From positions 162,498,574 to 162,562,573 of the forward strand of contig BTPG01000004.1 of NCBI GenBank assembly GCA_036245525.1: a DNA stretch of 64,000 nucleotides, in the 5' to 3' direction. The stretch is from Semisulcospira habei (lineage: Eukaryota; Mollusca; Gastropoda; Semisulcospiridae). The notes under the pieces are model-generated. The model worked only from the letters and a program-made list of their open reading frames with translations. It was not told the origin of the DNA and did not search any database. A program made the translations under genes and the position numbers. How positions within the stretch are numbered: position 1 is the stretch's first letter; every line of letters starts with the position of its first letter. Shown in pieces: positions 37,232 to 50,245 of this stretch.

Positions 37232-37244
37232 TGTCAATGATTGT

Positions 37245-37650
37245 AACGGACGGTTTTGTACCACCTGAAATAGTGTAAGTGGCTATTTCAGCCCACTATT
37301 TCTTTAAAAGATGAGGATTTCATCCCAAAGTCTACAGTATTGTTTGGAGATCAGATGAGTTTTTCTTTTAGGAACATTTAGAGTTGTTCATATTTTAAGG
37401 CTTATAATGCCGATCCATTTCTCTCCTCTGTAAGCCAACCTCTGATCAACGCACACGTCGGCGCACACAAATAAAGACTACGGACACACGGCGCTTCCGG
37501 CCGCCATTAGTACGCTTTGTGGACTCGTGTAGCAACAGGAATCCATCTATTTCTACTCTAACCCACCCTATGATCCACAACACACATAAACACACGGCGG
37601 CGATTCCCGCCATTTGTAAGCTCTGTGGTCTGGTTTTGTCACCATCTTCG
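37245..37650 (-). repeat. Interspersed repeat C, minus copy
   Basis: Inverted relative of 15460-15860 over about 340 bp, roughly 80% alike by eye. It ends at GTAAGCTCTGTGGTCTGG. Confidence 0.75.
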
Positions 37651-37689
37651 CAAGTCTTGAAGCGAAAGCGAAATTCATATCACGTTAAA

Positions 37690-37930
37690 TATAAAATTAC
37701 GTAAAAACAAACACACAAAATACGTCATGACAAATGGCGTTTGACTAAACCAATGACACGTATGTACTGCGCGCGACCCTTATAGAGTTCACTATGACGC
37801 ATTGGCACATCTGCGAAGCTTTTTCAAAAGGAGACATTTCAACATCAGAATCAAAGAGAGCCTTGACAGCGAAGACAGCTCTCATATAGAAGGGCCTTTG
37901 TGGGTTATGGTTAATCCCATCTTGTTTTTT
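37690..37930 (-). repeat. Repeat B, minus copy
   Basis: Carries the complement of B landmarks (ACCAATGACACG, TGACGCATTGGC, GATATTTCAACATCAGA as GACATTTCAACATCAGA, CTTGACAGCG). It ends at a T-run (37925-37943) that is A-rich on the B strand. Confidence 0.65.
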
Positions 37931-38136
37931 TTTTTTTTTTTTTGTCTACAGTATTAAAAAAAAACCGGTGGACTTTGAAATGGTCGGAGCACATTCCAGA
38001 GCATGTATATGACGTTTTTGGCGTGCAGGGCAGAAATTCTGGCAAAGAAGTAATAAGATAAAAAGGACGTCACGTCTAGCTACGCAAACCTTGCCTTGCT
38101 AGAGATCGTCTTTTCGGCGCCAAAGCGCCGCATGTG

Positions 38137-38276
<140 letters not shown>

Positions 38277-38590
38277 TGTGTGACAGCGATTAGAGCCCGC
38301 GTTTGCGGACGGACAAGCTTGATATTGTATGATATTGTTCCCAAAGAATAATCTCGAGACTTTCTTTTTAGATTTTCTGATTAAGATGCTCATTGGAGAG
38401 AAAACGGCCGTTCACCAAAACCGGTTGATCCACACTGGAGTCCGTAATGTTTCTTATTTTTAATAGATATTTGCATATAGCTTGATAAAAGGGAGACATT
38501 GTACTCTATAACACTTTGAGTGATAATTAAATATTTTTGGACAAAAAATATTTTCCTGTTTTTTGTGATTAATTTCACAAATTACTTGGA

Positions 38591-38925
38591 TCAATCTTAA
38601 AACAATTGAATATTTTAAAAACAACAACAACAGCAACAATCTTCTCATTAATAATCGCATGATTTTTTATATACGGTATTTACATCAGCCTACAGTTTGT
38701 ATCGGCTGTCGGGTACGATTAGGTCAATCTTAAAACAATTGAATATTTTAAAAACAACAACAACAACAACAATCTTCTCATTAATAATCGCATGATTTTT
38801 TATATACGGTATTTACATCAGCCTACAGTTTGTCTCGGCTGTCGGGTACGATTAGGTCAATTTTTTATATACGGTATTTACATCAGCCTACAGTTTGTCT
38901 CGGCTGTCGGGTACGATTAGGTCAA
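38591..38925. repeat. 133-bp tandem repeat, two full units and one shortened
   Basis: Units start at 38591, 38724 and 38857 (TCAATCTTAAAACAATTG in the first two). The third lacks the middle half. Each unit ends CTGTCGGGTACGATTAGG. A more diverged unit follows at about 39035-39180. Non-coding and AT-rich. Confidence 0.85.
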
Positions 38926-39408
38926 TTGTTACCTGTATGCCATAGGTGTGAAATCAGAAAATTTTCTGCAGCGCTTTTTCGGAGTCATTTGAAAGAAACA
39001 GCTAACATAACTTTAATTTTTCTTTTGCGAAAAAAGCTATCTTCTCATTAATACCTGCATGATTTTTCATAAACAATCTTTGCATAAGCCTGCTGTTTGT
39101 TCGGCCCTGGGGTTGGAGTCGGTCAAATTGTGACCTGTAAGCTCTAGGCGTGAAAATCAGCAAGAAAATTGCAAAGTTGATTCTCTGATACGTCAAATGT
39201 TAGTACTGCGATGAGTGACGTGTAACATCGAGTCGTCACTATGAACACGGCGTCGTGGGATTAATGATGACATGTCGTGAATCTTGAAGTGACCTCGTTT
39301 CACTGCTCGTGCTATTATTATTCTTCATAATAACTATGCAACACCAGACCACTTCTTGTATGAAAAGAAAAAAAGAAGTGGCTACCATAAAATAATAACA
39401 GAAAGCAG
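38926..39408. other. No supported gene; diverged repeats
   Basis: Contains the diverged fourth unit of the preceding tandem repeat and, at 39290-39352, a short piece of repeat C (CTGCTCGTGCTATTATTATT, ACACCAGACCAC). Confidence 0.6.
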
Positions 39409-40454
<1,046 letters not shown>

Positions 40455-40830
40455 GTGAAGGCGTCGACATGCGTGCGCGTGTGCGTGCGTGCATGCGCGC
40501 GCTCCAAACATCCTCCGGGCACATGAGGATCTATGCCTCTTGGAGATGCGCGCATATGTGTGAGAGAGAGCGAGCGAGGGAGAGCGAGAATTACGTCATA
40601 TTTAGAGTATGTCTGCGGTGGTGACGGAGTTGCTTCTTTTACGTCACCGGCACTGTCTGACTTTCTCTAGACGTCAAGGTTTTTTTTTAAACCGTTTTAA
40701 TTTTTTTCTGAAAAGAATTAATTTTTGCTGAAGAAGTTGAAAGGGTACAAAGCTGGCTAACGAACTCATCCAATGTCTTTCTCCAAACTAGCTATATCGG
40801 GTCACCTGAATGATCTTCTGAAAGCGCGAC
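40455..40830 (+). repeat. Repeat R, copy without LINE insertion
   Basis: Starts with a (CG/TG)-rich lead, then hairpin P (GCGCGCTCCAAACAT...GAGGATCTATGCCTCTTGG), a short purine (GA)-rich tract (40558-40582), then GAATTACGTCATATTTAGAG, CTTTTACGTCACCGGCACTG, AAAGCTGGCTAACGAA and CCAATGTCTTTCTCCAA. Non-coding. Other copies: 40834-42180 (split by LINE D), 63699-64000, and a fragment at 14995. Confidence 0.75.
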
Positions 40831-40834
40831 GATG

Positions 40835-40903
<69 letters not shown>

Positions 40904-41011
40904 GTGCGTGCATGCGCGCGCTCCAAACATCTCCAAGAGGCATAGATCCTTATGCGCTCTCAGGGCGCATGAGGATCTATGCCTTTTGGAGATGCGCGCA
41001 TGTCTGTGAGA

Positions 41012-41222
41012 GAGACAATGACAATGACAATGATTCTTTATTTTACAACGGTGAAAGTTTTGGCTGGCACAACCATTTTTCGAACTTGCCGTTGCAAATC
41101 TAAACTACAAATAATGCACAAAGTGTAAAAATATTATACTGGAGAAAAAAAGTTGATAAATGATATAAAAACAAAACAAAACAACAACAACAACAACAAA
41201 AACGTGCACACACACACACACA

Positions 41223-41258
<36 letters not shown>

Positions 41259-41707
41259 TACACACACATATAAACACGCGCATGCACGCACACACTGAGT
41301 AATATAGGGTCGCAGTGAAAGTATTAAGATAATGACGTGAGGTAATTGAAAATACTGGCTCTAAAATACGAAAGGGTTGTTGATGTTGTAACTTTCCTAG
41401 GCAAAGTGTTCCACAGGCTATGGCCTGAGAACGCCAAACTTGTCTTGTAGAGATCGATTCTAGGTCGTGGTACAATAATGAATTGCCTTGATCTTGAGTA
41501 CGTTGGTGATGGAAAGGAAAATAGTTTCTTAATATAATCAGGCATTTTGCTATTCAATGTTTTGAACATAATTATTCCCTTATTGTACATTAAAAGATTT
41601 TTCAGGGGAAGAATCTCCAAAAGGTTTTCAATTTATTATCGGTAGTAGAGTTAGGGTCAGGTAGGATAAGTTTTGCGGCTCTACGATAAAGAGAGTTCAG
41701 TCTCTTT

Positions 41708-41710
<3 letters not shown>
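41012..41710 (-). pseudogene. CR1-like LINE fragment D, flanked by (GA)n
   Basis: The minus strand begins directly at (CT)n, then encodes the RT C-terminal region: LKRLNSLYRRAAKLILPDPN, then after a one-base shift near 41615 MYNKGIIMFKTLNSKMPDYI, RIDLYKTSLAFSGHSLWNTLP, ending with TAA near 41324. The 3' UTR has (TG)n (CA on this strand, 41208-41255), (TTG)n, AATAAA and a (TCATTG)n tail near 41012. It belongs to the same family as Y (SLYRRGVKLTVPG) and Z (YNKLVLMRKI). RT catalytic motifs are missing. Confidence 0.8.

Positions 41711-41795
<85 letters not shown>
41711..41795. repeat. (GA)n at the 5' edge of LINE D
   Basis: About 85 bp of pure (GA)n. A short GAGAGAGA remains on the other side of LINE D (41006-41013). 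Confidence 0.95.
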
Positions 41796-41798
<3 letters not shown>

Positions 41799-42195
41799 GC
41801 ACGCGCTAGAGAAAATTACGTCATATTTAGAGTATTATGTCAAAGTTTTTTACGTCACCGCCACTGTCTGACTTTCTCTAGAAGTCAAGTTTTTTTTACT
41901 GTTTTAATTATTTTCTGAAAAGAATTAATTCGTACTAAAGAAATTGAAAGGATACAAAGCTGGCTAACAATTATCTAAACTAGCTATATCCAAAATTTCA
42001 AGTAAATATAACAAATATTACGGACTCTAATCTGGTTCAACCAACTTCATATAAACGGTTGTTTATGTCTTAAATGAGACATTCAGTTACAATATGCTCG
42101 GAGGCTCTCTTAGCCACCCCGTTAAAAAAAAAAAAAAGTATTTTGCCAAGTTTCAAGCTTGTGTGTACAGAAATATCGGAGATTCTCTTGTTTAC

Positions 42196-43735
42196 ATAAG
42201 ATAAGATAAACTTTATTGCCATATGCATAAACATTAGGAATTTTTAGCGGCATAGCTGATGAGCGTCCATATGACCATCAACACATAAAACATACGTACA
42301 TCACAAACAAGCAGACTCTAAAATAACAAAAAAAATACATATGTATAGCAGTCATTCTACTAATTGTACACACATCTAAGTAAGTGAAGTGAAATAAACC
42401 TATAGCATAATAAACATATATGACAACAAAGACCGCCAAGTGAGGCCGCAGCAAAAACAGATTAGCTTACATTCATATTCATTCTTAAAACTGTATATCC
42501 TGTTTGAGAAGAGGTTTGATAGAACAAATAAAGAACTATAAACAACTAAGATAGGCTGTAGGTAATTCTAATGAGGGATTTTAAGTCAATCTGCCGAATT
42601 AAATCATACCGCAGCCACATTAGACAGGGCCTGAACAGCCAAGGGATAAAAGCTCTTCTGAAAACGAGTGGTTTTGGCCTTGATGGATCTAAAGCGCAAG
42701 CCAGATGGCAAGGGCTCGAACAGGATATGTGCAGGATGGTGCTCGTCATGTATGATGGAGCTCGCTCTCTTCATGGTGCGTGCGTGGTACAGAGATTCCA
42801 GCGAGAGGAGATCGCTTCCAACAATATGAGATGCTGTTTTGATCACCCTATTTAGTTTCTTGCGGGCTTCGTCGGTTGCGCTGCCATACCACACCGTCAT
42901 TGAGAAGGTAAGAATGCTCTCAATGGCGGCGCGGTAAAACTGCACCATGATCTGCTGACTGACGCCAAAAGACTTCAACCGCCGAAGAAAAAACAGGCGC
43001 TGCTGGGCTTTCTTTACTAGCTGTTCAATATTCTTCTCCCACTTCAGATCGTGCGAGATAAGAGTACCCAGGAACTTGAACGTTTCAACAATTTCAATAT
43101 CGTTTCCTTGGATGGTTAAGGGGAGGGGGTCAGTTTTCTTTTTCCTGAAATCAATTATCATTTCCTTGGTCTTACCAACATGCAAGTCCAGGTTGTTGTC
43201 AGAACACCAGCCTACCAACATGTCTACCTCATCCCGATATGCACTCTCGTCATTGTTATGTACAAAACCCTTGACTGTCGTATCATCAGCAAATTTTACT
43301 ATGCGTATGCTATCATAGTGGGATACACAGTCGTGTGTAAAAAGAGAATACAACAATGGGGATAAAACACATCCTTGGGGAGCTCCCGTACTCAAGGTCA
43401 AAGACTGGGATACATGTCCACATTGACCAGGAGTAGGGAACTGACACGGCTGAGCACAGTTCTGACCGCACGAACCGATCTTGACAATCTGGGGTCTGTT
43501 TAACAAGAAATCCAGAACCCAGTTACAGATGGACTGTGCGAAGCCAAAGTGCAGCAGCTTTTCATGGAGTTTGGACGGTATGATAGTGCTGAATGCGCTG
43601 CTGTAATCAACAAAAAGCAGCCTAACATACGCATATGGCTTCTCCAGATGCTGCAGAATATAGTGCTTGTGGTACAATTTCACATCAACGAGTTTGAAGG
43701 CATTTTGCTTAAAAATTCATGATCTTTGATTTGAC
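42196..43735 (-). mobile_element. Rex1-like LINE G, 5'-truncated
   Basis: Minus-strand element with a 3' end GCAATAAAGTTTATCTTATC and a (TCTTA)n tail (42196-42215), a ~390-bp 3' UTR and an open RT frame. The 5' edge lies near or within the inverted repeat arm 43664-43805. A related (TCTTA)n tail occurs at 51637-51660 on the plus strand. Confidence 0.8.
42604..43683 (-). CDS. Reverse transcriptase, partial (Rex1-like LINE)
   Basis: 359 codons, uninterrupted. VRLLFVDYSSAFSTIIPSKL, ICNWVLDFLLNRPQIV, STGAPQGCVLSPLLYSLFTH, KFADDTTV (catalytic Asp pair intact), GKTKEMIIDFRKKK, FKFLGTLISHDLKWEKNIE, KKAQQRLFFLRRLKSFGV and LPSGLRFRSIKAKT follow the order of fish Rex1/Babar-type RTs. The endonuclease and the first RT motifs are absent. 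The start is a GTG rather than an ATG in the first codon, and the frame is open further upstream, so the protein is a truncation product rather than a complete ORF. Lack of stops suggests recent insertion. Confidence 0.85.
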   Translation of the reverse strand: MKLYHKHYILQHLEKPYAYVRLLFVDYSSAFSTIIPSKLHEKLLHFGFAQSICNWVLDFLLNRPQIVKIGSCGQNCAQPCQFPTPGQCGHVSQSLTLSTGAPQGCVLSPLLYSLFTHDCVSHYDSIRIVKFADDTTVKGFVHNNDESAYRDEVDMLVGWCSDNNLDLHVGKTKEMIIDFRKKKTDPLPLTIQGNDIEIVETFKFLGTLISHDLKWEKNIEQLVKKAQQRLFFLRRLKSFGVSQQIMVQFYRAAIESILTFSMTVWYGSATDEARKKLNRVIKTASHIVGSDLLSLESLYHARTMKRASSIIHDEHHPAHILFEPLPSGLRFRSIKAKTTRFQKSFYPLAVQALSNVAAV

Positions 43736-44603
43736 GCTCGCATAGTTTTCATGCACGTCAGTCGACGTTCCTTCCAAACATTCATCGATAAGTTTTTATG
43801 ATAACATGATATATTAATATACGCACACACACATACATGCATATATACATACGTACGTACGTACGTACGTACATACGTACGTACGTACGTACGTACGTAC
43901 ATACGTACGTACGTACGTACGTACATACGTACATACATACATACATACATACATACGCACGTACGCACATACGGCGCTTCGCGCCAAATGTACGTTCAGC
44001 AGCGAGGTTAGCGTAACTAGACATGTAAATGTTTTCTTGTTACTTCAATTGTGAGAGGTTTAGGTCTGCCCGCCTTTGACATCATTGACATGCTATTAAA
44101 TTCACCCCACCGCGACCCGTCCTAGAAAGTCCTTTCTATAAATAGAAGGGGCTTAATAAAAAAAAAAAAAGGGGGGCGGGGGGCATTGTATACTGCACTC
44201 GTCGAGTCCAATATTACTTGTTTTCAGTACCTCTGTTAGACAGTCACGCGCAGATATTTCTTTGAAATGAGCATTATCAGGCCTGTTGATCGAGTTCTTG
44301 TCAACACAGTTAATATGAACTTCCTCATTGTATGATGGTGCCCTTGGCAGGACAGCACCGATTTGTACATAAATCAATAAATGTGAAACAGCAACTGCAT
44401 AACTATTCAAGTATCAGACGATCTACTAAGCTCTATTAAACTTAAAATAAACATGATCGGAAGTTATCATGAAAACTTACCGATGAATGTTTGGAAGGAA
44501 CGTCGACTGACGTGCATGAAAACTATGCGAGCGTCAAATCAAAGATCATGAATTTTTAAGCAAAATGCCTTCAAACTCGTTGATGTGAAATTGTACCACA
44601 AGC
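43664..44603. repeat. 142-bp inverted duplication, ~660 bp apart
   Basis: 43664-43805 and 44463-44603 are reverse complements with only two differences visible (about 98-99%). The left arm includes the edge of LINE G (GTGAAATTGTACCACAAGC). Between them lie (TACG)n (43846-43966) and unclassified DNA with an A/G run at about 44160. Confidence 0.9.
43846..43966. repeat. (TACG)n / (TACA)n microsatellite
   Basis: Tetranucleotide run of TACG with TACA interruptions, inside the spacer of the inverted duplication. Confidence 0.95.
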
Positions 44604-45640
44604 AAAGATGTCTAATGCTGTTACCTTTGGATCAGTTGTAATGAAGCAGTGAGCGTGGAACTTGGCAAAATTTAGCGTACAAAAAGTTTTAGTACCGCAC
44701 ATAACTTTGTCACCACTTCAGGGACACGAAACTTCTAGCGAATTTTCTAAACAGGAAATAGCGGGTAGACGCGCTTTTGTAACGTCTCGAGGGTTGCTAC
44801 ACAGGAGCCATGAGTTCAATGTAAAAAAAAAAAGTGAGCTCTACCATGCATCAGTTTAACCCTTACCAGCGAAGTACCGCATAAAACGGTCAGAACACGA
44901 ATCGAGTACCCGAAAATATAAAGCTTCTACATGCAGTGATGAAGAGAAACACAATGTATATTTTTGATGATAGCACAACAGTCAGCAGACTGCTGTTCTT
45001 CACTGCGTGTCTTTCTTGGCGGTTCACGCGTTACAACTTTGCAGACGATCATAGGGACAACACGCGTACCAACAGTTTACATTCTTCTCAAGTAATGAAT
45101 GACTAACCTGGAGAATTTGAGTACATATATACTTTTTCCAGTTATTTTAACCTTTATGCTTACACCCAAAATAGGATTACCAGACCACTAGGTAGTGAAG
45201 GTGTTTGTGTCTCCCTGTGCTGTCAGAGCATGGCCACAACAGGCTGCAGTCAGTTTCCTCTTCTCTCTCCCCGGCGTTTTCTCATGATATGCCTCGCGTT
45301 CACTGTCGCTACTGGAGGCAGCCATCGTGGCTTGTGTTTGGCATGTACAATCATGACGTCATCACTGTGAGGGAATTCATATCCAGGTGTGCAAAACAAA
45401 TCGTCAGCTCAAAGTGTTTTGTACTAGAAATAAAGGTGTTCAAGAGTTTAGTGATCTGTGAACAAACAAACACAAAACTGAGACCAGGGGACAGCAGCAT
45501 TATCGGTTTGCTTTTGGTGTTATGTGTCGTGCACGCAGCTGTAGCAAAGAGATCCGTTTCCGTTCGTTATAGAGGTGTGACTGAGTAGTGTAATTGACAG
45601 TTGTAGTTGCTGTTTGGATTATCAGTATGAAAAACGATCT
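44604..45640. other. No supported gene
   Basis: Unclassified. The 127-codon plus frame at 45205-45588 has a hydrophobic stretch (GLLLVLCVVHAAVA) but no recognisable domain and no splice support. Confidence 0.5.
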
Positions 45641-45654
45641 GTGTACAGCACAAG

Positions 45655-45715
45655 TGGGTCGTGGTGTAATGGTCTCGGCACAGGTTACGCCCCAGATTCA
45701 AATGGCGCTATTCAG
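45655..45715 (+). mobile_element. Possible tRNA-like SINE head
   Basis: GGTCGTGGTGTAATGGTCTC resembles box A, and CCCAGATTCAAATGG weakly resembles box B at tRNA-like spacing. No body or tail was identified. Confidence 0.3.
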
Positions 45716-45889
45716 CACAGAACCACGCTCAGCTTCCCCATTAGGCGCCGTTTCAGATTATATGTAATGCGTCCGCTGTGTGGATCTAGTCGGCAGGAGG
45801 TTGAGGAGGTATTTTACCCGTCCCCTGCCACTGGACGCATATTTGGTTTCTGAAACCTCCGTTCATTCAACGATCAAAAGCCACGACCG

Positions 45890-46135
45890 TCCAAGGAACA
45901 AACATGCAAATTGTTCTCAGAAGGAGCATATATCCTCATCAGCCCCCGCAGTTGCTTGGGATCATGAGGATCTGTGTCGCTTGCATTTAGGTCGCCTTCA
46001 GTTTATCTCGGCAGTAAAGGGGTTAACCCCTTCACTGCGAGGAAAATGCTTACGTCACCCAACTGCAAGAGGCAAAGAGCTGTATGAGCCGCTGTGGATT
46101 CGAGAGATTCTTGTCGCTGTCCGCACCCATTGATA
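45890..46135. repeat. Two abutting TTAA-ended elements with hairpin P
   Basis: 45925-45985 holds a degenerate hairpin P (ATATCCTCATCAGCCCCCGC...GGATCATGAGGATCTG). GGCAGTAAAGGGGTTAACCCCTTCACTGC at 46011-46040 reads as the right end of one element and the left end of another sharing one TTAA. Confidence 0.6.
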
Positions 46136-46244
46136 TCCATGTTCCTTAGCCGATGGAAACATTTCATATTTGGACTTGAATTTTGCAAAGACGGAATCAA
46201 CCAAACATCGTGTCTTTGCGAGAACAAGGGGGGAAAACTGACCT

Positions 46245-46245
<1 letters not shown>

Positions 46246-46337
<92 letters not shown>

Positions 46338-46480
46338 GAAATGAAATGAAACTTTATTTTCCAAACATAAAAAAATAGGTGCGCAGACCTGTTTTCATTC
46401 TTGTCCTTGCTACACACTACAAAACAAAATAACGTACATAAAATCTCTCTCTTAACCACACACACACGCGCGTCGGTGTG
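46246..46480 (-). mobile_element. LINE 3' end abutting (GA)n
   Basis: (GA)n at 46246-46334, then on the minus strand AATAAAGTTTCATTTCATTT at 46335-46358. The same tail occurs on the plus strand at 51310-51357. About 120 bp of 3' UTR is visible and no RT coding. Confidence 0.65.
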
Positions 46481-46562
46481 CATTTGCCGCGTGCACAGGT
46501 TTGTGCCAGATTAGCTTGTAGCTTACAGGCGCCAAGCCAAGCCTGCACAACCCTCCACAACA

Positions 46563-46569
<7 letters not shown>

Positions 46570-46639
<70 letters not shown>

Positions 46640-46782
46640 CAGTATATCATATACACATACATTCTATCACTTAAAACTATACTACAGCAAATATAAAGAG
46701 TATAAATGATTTTGTACATAAAACCGCTACTGTTCTCATCATAAAAATCAACACGGCTCACTCCAACAAACATACAACACGA

Positions 46783-46843
<61 letters not shown>

Positions 46844-46894
46844 CGCGCGTGCGCAAGCACGTAGGGATGCGCGCGTGCACACACACATACACTT

Positions 46895-46955
<61 letters not shown>
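46570..46955. repeat. (CA)n microsatellites
   Basis: Three (CA)n tracts (about 46570-46638, 46784-46842, 46897-46952) separated by short unclassified pieces. Confidence 0.95.
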
Positions 46956-46961
<6 letters not shown>

Positions 46962-47317
46962 CACACCCGCACACACATGCGATAGCGGCCTCCCCGCGCC
47001 ACTAAACTGCGCACAGCTAGATGCTATAGTCTGCAGTAAAAGTAATGTATAGTGATCCCGCAATCATCGCGCGCGCGGGTCGACGCGAAGAAACTATAGT
47101 ACTGCCACGCGGCGCGAGCGCTTAATGCTGTGTCTATCGACGGCATCCCGTATGGCCAGCGGCCGAGTCCGTGGGGTCATGGATATTACATAATGCGGCT
47201 TGCTGGAATCGGTATATTACATGCGTTCATAAATGTTACAAGAGAATGCAGACTATCCGTGAAATGCCGCACAAGGCATGGAGTGTTACATGTAAGAATA
47301 AAAATAAAAATAAAAAA
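46956..47317. other. No supported gene
   Basis: GC-rich unclassified sequence with CGCGCGCGGG words near 47070. No domain recognised. Confidence 0.5.
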
Positions 47318-47980
<663 letters not shown>

Positions 47981-47985
<5 letters not shown>

Positions 47986-49609
47986 GATGAGATGATGATG
48001 ATGATGAAACGTTTTATTGACTCTTACAAACTGTCCTGTTAGAAAAGAAACATTAACAGCAAAGAGTAAGAGAAACACAATAACACAATAAATCGAAACA
48101 TGAAGAAATAAACTGAAAAAAACAACACAATACAAAAGCAATGCAAATAATGCGCACACATATTAATAACAGTGAATAATAATTATATATATATATATAT
48201 TGTTTTGTTTTGGTAGTCCGTTCAGGCAGTAAGTTACTGTAACAAGATGTTATACAAACGAGTTTTGAAGGTTCTAGAGTTAGAAATGGATTTAATTTGG
48301 GGTGGTAATTCGTTCCAGACTTTGGCACCTGAGAACGAAAGGATGGTTTTATATATATCGAGCCTGGCCCATGTAACTGTTCCTCGTGTTTTGTCTTTGA
48401 CTATCCCAAAATAACATACGAAGGTAAGATGGGGTTTTATGGTGAAGAATTTTATGCATAAGTATGCAGCGACTAAATTTGAGCTGTTTGTTTAGGTTAG
48501 CAGTCGGATGGTTCTAAAACGTTTCGTCGGTGGGAGAGAGACCAGGCACAGTTAACTTTACCCCTCGACGATACAATGAGTCAAATTTCTTTAAATGTAC
48601 CTCACTGCACCCATCCCAGATAGTGGAGCAGTAATCACAGTGTGTCTTAATATGGGCATGGAGAAAGAGTATTCTAGTGTCAGTGTTAACTATTTGACTT
48701 AGTTTTAATAGCAGGAATAGATTTTTAGATATTGTTTTGCATGTGTTTTCGATATGTGGTTCCCAGCTGAGCTGGTTATCTACTGTGACTCCAAGCAAAC
48801 GATGTTTTTTTAAACTTGATCAACGGGCTCAGAGTTCAGGTATAATGTTAAGGGCAGGAGACCACGTTGGTGTTTTTGGCGTGAAGTAATCAACATACTC
48901 TTTGTCTTTTGGACACTAATTATCATATGATTATGTTGGCACCAGCTTGAAACCTCATCAAGACTTTGCTGGAGAACTTCGTTATTTTTGGCAATTCGCT
49001 GTTTGATGTCTGTATGGTAGTGTCATCAGCAAATAAGTCACATGTTGCATCGGGATGTGAGATAGAGAATGGCAAACCATTGATAAATATGTTGAATAAC
49101 AATGGGCCCAAAATTAACCCCTGAGAAACACCACACGTTACTAAACCTTCACCCGAGTAATTACCATTAAGCAAAACTTTATGTCTTCTGGCACTTAGAT
49201 AGGATGATATCAGATTAATCGATGTGATACATCGGTAGTTTTTTTTAATAGAGTGGTTGACTAAATCAAAGGCATTTTTAAGGTCAGGAAAACTGCACCT
49301 GTTAACTGAGAATTATTAAGGGCTGTCAGTGATATCAATGATATGTATAAGGGCAGTTTGGCAAGAGTGTTGCGGGCGAAACCCAGACTGCATTTTACTG
49401 AGTAGACAGTTCTGTTCTAGAAAATTTTGCAGATGTGTATGGATATGTTTTAAATAGGTTTTGAGATGACTGGTAGAATGGATATAGGTCATTAATTATT
49501 CAATGAGTTTAAGTTTTTGCTTTTGGGAAGTGGAATGACCTTAGCTGTTTTTAACTCATCAGGTAAAATATTTCTTTGAATAGAAAGATTGTAAATGAAC
49601 GTTAGAGAC

Positions 49610-49611
<2 letters not shown>
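47981..49611 (-). pseudogene. CR1-like LINE Y, flanked on both sides by (GA)n
   Basis: The longest copy of this family. From the 5' edge (49611): LPDELKTAKVIPLPKS, MQSGFRPQHSCQTAL, then shifts, CGVSQGLILGPLLFNIFING, CDLFADDTTIQ (active site intact), LGVTVDNQLSWEPHIEN, KFDSLYRRGVKLTVPG, ARLDIYKTILSFSGAKVWNE and RTFKTRLYNILL, ending in TAA near 48234. The 3' UTR holds a short (TA)n, AATAAA (as TTTATT near 48012) and a (GAT)-type tail at 47981-48005. Several shifts and stops make it dead. The 5' part (endonuclease and first RT motifs) is absent. Confidence 0.8.

Positions 49612-49692
<81 letters not shown>
49612..49692. repeat. (GA)n at the 5' edge of LINE Y
   Basis: About 80 bp of pure (GA)n directly after the first base of Y. 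Confidence 0.95.
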
Positions 49693-49698
<6 letters not shown>

Positions 49699-50182
49699 TC
49701 AATTCAAGATTATTAAATGACGATGGGGTACACGTATAAAGCCTATGTAGAGCCTTTGACAGTAGTAACGCGACGAGCACTGTGCACTAATCAAACGGTC
49801 CTCTAAATCAAACATTAAGTTCTGGACAAGATGATCGCCGGCAATTAAAATTAATAACAAATCAGCGCATTAAATAGGCGCTTTATCCCAATTGAAAATC
49901 GGCTCAAAGCGCCGCCGCGAACTGAACCCAACAAGCACGCTCACGTGAATCACGCGCACTCACACACTGTACATAAAAACAGAACATTCACGTGGTGCTA
50001 AGGGCAAGCTCAAGCGAGCTACTGAAGTTTTTTTGAAATTCAAATCGTTTATATTTGAAACTTGATTAAGTGGGCTGAAATTGATACCAAAGTCGTGGGG
50101 GAGGAGGAGCTGGAGTACCCGGAGAAAGAACCCCCGACGGTCCGCCCGAATTAACGGTGACACTAGAGGAGAAAAGGCCGAC
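49693..50182. other. Unclassified; probably SINE body on the right
   Basis: No gene. 49960-50182 on the minus strand follows the tRNA-like head at 50183-50245 and may be its body. Confidence 0.5.
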
Positions 50183-50245
50183 GCCGGAACCGGGTATCGA
50201 ACCTCGCACCTCTAGCATTGGTGGTAGGCGCTTTTACCGCATGTC
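50183..50245 (-). mobile_element. tRNA-derived SINE head
   Basis: On the minus strand GCGGTAAAAGCGCCTACC is box A-like and GCGAGGTTCGATACCCGG holds a near-consensus box B (GGTTCGATACC). No acceptor stem. Confidence 0.65.

Larger units (their letters stand above)
40834..42185 (+). repeat. Repeat R, copy split by LINE D
   Basis: Left part 40834-41011: (TG)n, the best-preserved hairpin P (40911-41002) and GTGAGAGAGA. Right part 41796-42060: AAATTACGTCATATTTAGAG, TTTACGTCACCGCCACTG, ACAAAGCTGGCTAAC and onward. LINE D sits in the (GA)n between them. Confidence 0.75.

Noticed and set aside
38591..38925. CRISPR-like array
   Set aside because: Units are long, adjacent and have no spacers, and the genome is eukaryotic. 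The 58.4-kb minisatellite fails for the same reason.
45205..45588. 127-codon plus-strand frame as a small membrane protein gene
   Set aside because: It has one hydrophobic stretch but no domain, no splice sites and no polyadenylation signal. It is likely a chance frame.
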